DNA of 34,184 nucleotides from Ignavibacteriota bacterium. Lineage in GTDB: Bacteria; Bacteroidota; Ignavibacteria; Tepidaquicellales; Tepidaquicellaceae. The stretch spans positions 1-34,184 of the forward strand of contig JAGQWH010000022.1 in the NCBI GenBank assembly GCA_020437545.1. The letters run 5' to 3'. The translations under genes were made by a program, and so were the position numbers. Position 1 is the first letter of the stretch. Each line of letters starts with the position of its first letter. A model generated the notes under the pieces. The model worked only from the letters and a program-made list of their open reading frames with translations, had not been told where the DNA came from and did no database searches. Shown piece after piece: positions 32,392 through 34,184 of the stretch.

Positions 32392-34184
32392 ATGGCTAAG
32401 AAAAAAATCTCCCCGAAGAAAGATTCAGCTAAAAAAACTTCCATCCAAAATGATTCAGTATTACAGAAAGATATTCACAGGACTATTCTTCCGATTCCGG
32501 ATGAACAATATGTCGGTCTTACTACTTACGATGCAAAAGACCCGAACACAAAATATCCGCCGATCAAAGAACTTCGTCCGCCTGCAGGTGCTCCAAATGT
32601 GCTTATTTTTTTAATTGATGATGCAGGATTCGGTTCATCCAGCGCATTCGGAGGACCTTGCTATACGCCGACAGCAGAGAAGCTTGCCGAAAATGGACTC
32701 AAATATACAAAATTTCATACAACGGCTCTTTGTTCACCGACAAGAGCAGCGCTTCTTTCCGGAAGAAATCACCATTCGGTCGGAATGGGTGCAATAACTG
32801 AAATGGCAACTTCAGCACCGGGAAACAGCAGTATCAGACCGAAGAATAAAGCACCGCTTGCAGAGACCCTGAAACTTAATGGATACTCGACAGCACAGTT
32901 CGGCAAATGTCACGAAGTGCCTGCATGGCAGGTGACTCCGATGGGACCTTTCCAGCAATGGCCGACAGGTTCAGGCTTTGAACATTTCTATGGCTTTGTC
33001 GGAGGTGAAGCAAACCAGTATTATCCGGGACTTTATGAAGGCACGACACCCGTTGAACCTGATAAAACCCCTGAAGAAGGTTATACTCTGAATGATGATC
33101 TTTCAAAACGTGTGTGCACTTACATTCGTCAGCAAAAAGTTCTGATGCCTGATAAACCTTTCTTTGTTTATTATGCCCCGGGTGCTACTCATGCACCTCA
33201 TCATGTTCCAAGGGAATGGTCCGACAAATATAAAGGCAAGTTCGATAAGGGATGGGACAAATTAAGAGAAGAGATTTTTGCACGGCAGAAGAAGCTCGGA
33301 GTAATTCCAAAGAATGCCAAACTTACTGACAGACCTGAAGAGATCCCTGCATGGAATGACATTGACGAAAAACTCAAACCCGTACTTGCAAGGGAGATGG
33401 AAATTTATGCAGGATTTATGGAACAGACAGATCACTGCATGGGAAAGGTTGTCGATACGCTTGAAGATCTTGGAATTCTGGATGATACTTTGATCTTCTT
33501 TATAGTCGGAGATAACGGTGCATCTGCAGAAGGGACACTTCACGGCTGCTTTAACGAAATGACAACTCTTAACGGGATACCCGGTATTGAGACAACCGAA
33601 TTCCTGCTCAGCAAGATAAACGATTTCGGAACTCCAAAAGCTTATAACCACTATGCAGTGGGCTGGGCTCATGCTTTGAATACACCTTATCAGTGGACAA
33701 AGCAGGTTGCATCACACTGGGGCGGAACAAGAAACGGGCTTATTGTTCACTGGCCGAAAGGAATTAAATCGAAAGGTGAAATGCGCACACAGTTCCATCA
33801 TGTGATCGATGTTGCAAAAACTATACTTGACATAGCAGGTCTCCCTGAGCCGGCAATTGTCAACAGCATTCAGCAGGCGCCTCTTGAAGGAGTCACAATG
33901 GCTGACAGCTTTGATAATCCCGATGCACCGGAAACTCATACAGTTCAGTATTTTGAAATGTTCGGAAACCGCGGACTTTATCTTAATGGGTGGACAGCTG
34001 TAACTAAGCATTCGACTCCCTGGATTGCAGGCAACCTGCCTCCGTTTGACGAAGACATCTGGGAACTTTATGGACCCGATGACTGGACACAATCCAATAA
34101 CATTGTAAAACAGAATCCGGAAAAGCTTAAAGAGATGCAAAGATTATGGCTCATCGAAGCAACCAAATACAACTGTGTACCCCT
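32392..34184 (+). CDS. Type I sulfatase (arylsulfatase family), C-terminal end beyond window
   Basis: The frame runs from ATG at 32392 to the right edge, giving 597 residues of an expected 750-800. The sulfatase signature CSPTRAALLSG contains Cys114, the residue converted to formylglycine. Metal ligands are visible as D76-D77 in LIDDAGFG and D374-N375 in VGDNGASAEG. ASHWGGTRNG is also typical. The family hydrolyses sulfate esters. There is no signal peptide. Instead the protein begins with a lysine-rich segment (MAKKKISPKKDSAKKTS), so it may stay in the cytoplasm. The frame is long and well conserved, and open frames on the other strand are shadows. Confidence 0.93.
   Translation, partial: MAKKKISPKKDSAKKTSIQNDSVLQKDIHRTILPIPDEQYVGLTTYDAKDPNTKYPPIKELRPPAGAPNVLIFLIDDAGFGSSSAFGGPCYTPTAEKLAENGLKYTKFHTTALCSPTRAALLSGRNHHSVGMGAITEMATSAPGNSSIRPKNKAPLAETLKLNGYSTAQFGKCHEVPAWQVTPMGPFQQWPTGSGFEHFYGFVGGEANQYYPGLYEGTTPVEPDKTPEEGYTLNDDLSKRVCTYIRQQKVLMPDKPFFVYYAPGATHAPHHVPREWSDKYKGKFDKGWDKLREEIFARQKKLGVIPKNAKLTDRPEEIPAWNDIDEKLKPVLAREMEIYAGFMEQTDHCMGKVVDTLEDLGILDDTLIFFIVGDNGASAEGTLHGCFNEMTTLNGIPGIETTEFLLSKINDFGTPKAYNHYAVGWAHALNTPYQWTKQVASHWGGTRNGLIVHWPKGIKSKGEMRTQFHHVIDVAKTILDIAGLPEPAIVNSIQQAPLEGVTMADSFDNPDAPETHTVQYFEMFGNRGLYLNGWTAVTKHSTPWIAGNLPPFDEDIWELYGPDDWTQSNNIVKQNPEKLKEMQRLWLIEATKYNCVP

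Noticed and set aside
33262-34140. Two long open frames on the minus strand at the right edge
   Set aside because: They lie entirely opposite the sulfatase gene, whose frame carries clear catalytic motifs. Their translations are Cys/His-rich and resemble no family.

Overview
The window looks like chromosomal DNA of a free-living, respiring, heterotrophic bacterium of the Chlorobi/Ignavibacteria branch of the FCB (Bacteroidota-related) group. This is an inference. It rests on the NADH:quinone oxidoreductase gene order A-B-C-D-H-I-J-K-L-M with no E, F or G genes, on AT-rich DNA with few Shine-Dalgarno sites, on a TonB receptor with a carboxypeptidase-regulatory-like N-terminus, and on secreted proteins ending in a dockerin-like repeat. 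No rRNA, tRNA, CRISPR array, insertion sequence or phage gene was seen.

Region 1 (1-8364, minus strand) is a complex I operon, nuoA to nuoM, with nuoM cut by the left edge. Region 2 (8365-10685) is a scarred stretch: a relic of a small antitoxin-like gene, a broken DUF5694-like gene, and an AT-rich GT-C-type membrane protein gene whose 5' end seems frameshifted and has no ordinary start codon. Region 3 (10718-16764) holds asnB, an unrecognised gene, an orphan BrnA/CopG-like antitoxin, a REP-like palindromic element, a secreted GH18 chitinase-like protein, and two small genes (VOC/PhnB-like and DUF1905), closed by a strong bidirectional terminator.

Region 4 (16788-22681) holds a large secreted YCF48/BNR-repeat protein that shares its C-terminal module with the chitinase, two unrecognised genes, and an ECF sigma factor with a probable membrane-bound partner. 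Region 5 (22841-27754, minus) is the most interesting part. It is a co-directional run of an ATP-grasp ligase, a GCS2/YbdK-type carboxylate-amine ligase, an M29-fold metalloenzyme and a second, divergent ATP-grasp-like protein. Two of these carry lysine-rich C-terminal tails. The set looks like a small amide- or peptide-bond-forming pathway of unknown product.

Region 6 (28105-34184) holds a TonB-dependent receptor and a TetR regulator, with a shared 13-bp palindrome placed next to the -10 box in both promoter regions. It ends with an EcsC-family gene and a type I sulfatase cut by the right edge.

Scattered through the intergenic DNA are tandem arrays that all have a 7-bp period but different unit sequences. 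Several begin directly after a stop codon. A 14-bp palindrome occurs twice, once inside such an array.
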